A stretch of 5,374 nt of DNA, taken from positions 1 to 5,374 of the forward strand of contig JAPLGF010000038.1 of the NCBI GenBank assembly GCA_026390275.1, given 5' to 3'. The DNA comes from Candidatus Atribacteria bacterium. GTDB taxonomy: Bacteria; Atribacterota; Atribacteria; Atribacterales; Atribacteraceae. Below are positions 4,346-5,374 of the stretch, piece by piece. Positions within the stretch are counted from its first letter, which is position 1, and each line of letters begins with the position of its first letter. A program made the translations under genes and the position numbers. The notes beneath the pieces are model-generated. The model searched no databases. It had not been told where the DNA came from and saw only the letters and a program-made list of their open reading frames with translations.

Positions 4346-5374
4346 ATGAGTACCATATTTGATGTCCATGCCCGAGAAATTATTGATTCCCGAGGGAATC
4401 CTACCGTAGAGGTGGATGTTACACTTGCTTCCGGAGCCTTTGGCCGAGCGGCGGTTCCTTCCGGAGCTTCCACCGGTACCTTCGAAGCGGTGGAGCTCCG
4501 GGACGGTGATAAGAGTCGCTATCTGGGGAAAGGGGTCACCAAGGCAGTGGAGAATGTCAATGAAATCATTGCCTCAGAAATGATTGGTCTGGATGCTCTC
4601 GACCAGGCTAAAATTGATAAAGAGCTCATTGAACTTGATGGGACTCCGAATAAAGGGAAATTGGGTGCCAATGCCATCTTAGGGGTTTCTTTGGCTGTGG
4701 CCAAGGCCGCGGCAGAGTATACCAATCTTCCTCTCTATCGATACCTCGGGGGGGTCAACGCCTGTGAACTTCCGGTTCCCATGATGAACATTTTGAATGG
4801 TGGTAAACATGCCGATAGTGGAGTCGACATCCAGGAATTCATGATCGTTCCCTGTGGTTTCACTGCCTTTAAAAATGCCCTTCGGGCTGGAACCGAGGTG
4901 TTCCATCATTTGGCCAAGGTTCTCAAGCGGCGGGGGTATTCCATCGGGGTGGGCGATGAGGGAGGGTTTGCTCCCAATCTTCATTCATCAGAGGAAGCCA
5001 TCGAAGTCATCATCGAGGCGATTCAACTGGCCGGATATGAGCCAGGGAAGGACATTTTCCTCGCTTTGGACACTGCTGCTTCGGAATTGTATAAAGATGG
5101 CATTTATGTATTTGAACGGGAAGGGACCAGACGGAATATCGATGAAATGATCGAATTTTATCAGGCTTTAGCGGAGAAATACCCGGTCATTTCTTTTGAA
5201 GATGCCCTGGCAGAAGAAGATTGGGATGGCTGGAAGAAAATCACCTTCGCTCTCGGCAACAAGGTCCAACTGGTGGGAGATGACCTCTTTGTGACCAGCA
5301 AGGAACGGTTGCTCCGGGGAATCAAGGAGAAATGCTGTAACTCCATTCTCATCAAGCTCAACCAGATCGGGACG
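4346..5374 (+). CDS. eno: Enolase (phosphopyruvate hydratase), 3' partial
   Basis: Glycolytic and gluconeogenic enzyme of the cytoplasm that interconverts 2-phosphoglycerate and phosphoenolpyruvate; Mg-dependent. The open frame runs to the window edge with 343 residues; bacterial enolases have about 430, so roughly 85 are cut off. Visible: IIDSRGNPTVEVDV (12-25), the mobile loop SGASTG (39-44), H155 in GGKHAD, and DIQEFMIVP (161-169). The general base is E205 in VGDEGGFAPN. The Mg ligands are D242 (ALDTAASE), E285 (SFEDAL) and D312 (VGDD). The catalytic lysine is K337 in ILIKLNQIGT, just before the edge. The start follows a strong AAGGAG and matches the family N-terminus (MSTIFDVHAREI). Compared with the common SIEDGL, the E285 motif reads SFEDAL; the ligand itself is kept. 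No sign of damage. It may have its own promoter, given the 162-bp gap and possible terminator upstream. Confidence 0.97.
   Translation, partial: MSTIFDVHAREIIDSRGNPTVEVDVTLASGAFGRAAVPSGASTGTFEAVELRDGDKSRYLGKGVTKAVENVNEIIASEMIGLDALDQAKIDKELIELDGTPNKGKLGANAILGVSLAVAKAAAEYTNLPLYRYLGGVNACELPVPMMNILNGGKHADSGVDIQEFMIVPCGFTAFKNALRAGTEVFHHLAKVLKRRGYSIGVGDEGGFAPNLHSSEEAIEVIIEAIQLAGYEPGKDIFLALDTAASELYKDGIYVFEREGTRRNIDEMIEFYQALAEKYPVISFEDALAEEDWDGWKKITFALGNKVQLVGDDLFVTSKERLLRGIKEKCCNSILIKLNQIGT

Noticed and set aside
4336..4362. Tiny open frame (ATGAGAGCAC...) overlapping the eno start as a leader peptide
   Set aside because: Eight codons, no ribosome binding site of its own at proper spacing, no regulatory codon pattern.

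Overview
The window carries four genes, all on the + strand: mfd (5' end off the window, and damaged), mazG, a small S4-domain gene of the rqcP/yabO type, and eno (3' end off the window). This is a chromosomal housekeeping segment with no sign of phage, plasmid or transposon genes. The run mfd, mazG, rqcP recalls the Bacillus/Clostridium neighbourhood mfd-spoVT-spoVB-yabN(mazG)-yabO(rqcP)-yabP-yabQ-divIC. Here spoVT, spoVB and yabPQ are absent and eno follows. That suggests a Firmicutes-like bacterium or a deep candidate phylum, perhaps Atribacterota-like and probably without the sporulation part of the locus. The sequence alone does not fix the phylum.

Layout. Positions 2-2781 hold mfd, the transcription-repair coupling factor, in two overlapping reading frames. 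The break near 1172-1182 is more than a one-base slip: about 50 residues that normally link the RNA polymerase-interacting domain to the motor are missing. A second, in-frame gap of about 30 residues lies near 2176-2184 and removes the first helix of the TRG translocation motif. Positions 2782-3011 are intergenic, with a possible terminator hairpin and two arrays of the same 8-bp repeat, both in one 8-bp register. mazG (3012-3818) is intact. A 101-bp gap follows, ending in a hairpin that would cover the rqcP ribosome binding site. rqcP spans 3920-4183, and its last codons and stop lie inside a 63-bp array of 7-bp repeats. Positions 4184-4345 are an AT-rich leader to eno with a clear Shine-Dalgarno site. 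eno runs from 4346 to the window edge.

The genes have separate jobs: strand-specific DNA repair at stalled RNA polymerase (mfd), hydrolysis of surplus or aberrant NTPs (mazG), rescue of stalled large ribosomal subunits (rqcP) and glycolysis (eno). The first three share a quality-control theme and a conserved neighbourhood.

I found no novel multi-gene system. The points most worth a second look are the two internal losses in mfd and the short-period tandem repeats in the gaps, two of which run across stop codons.
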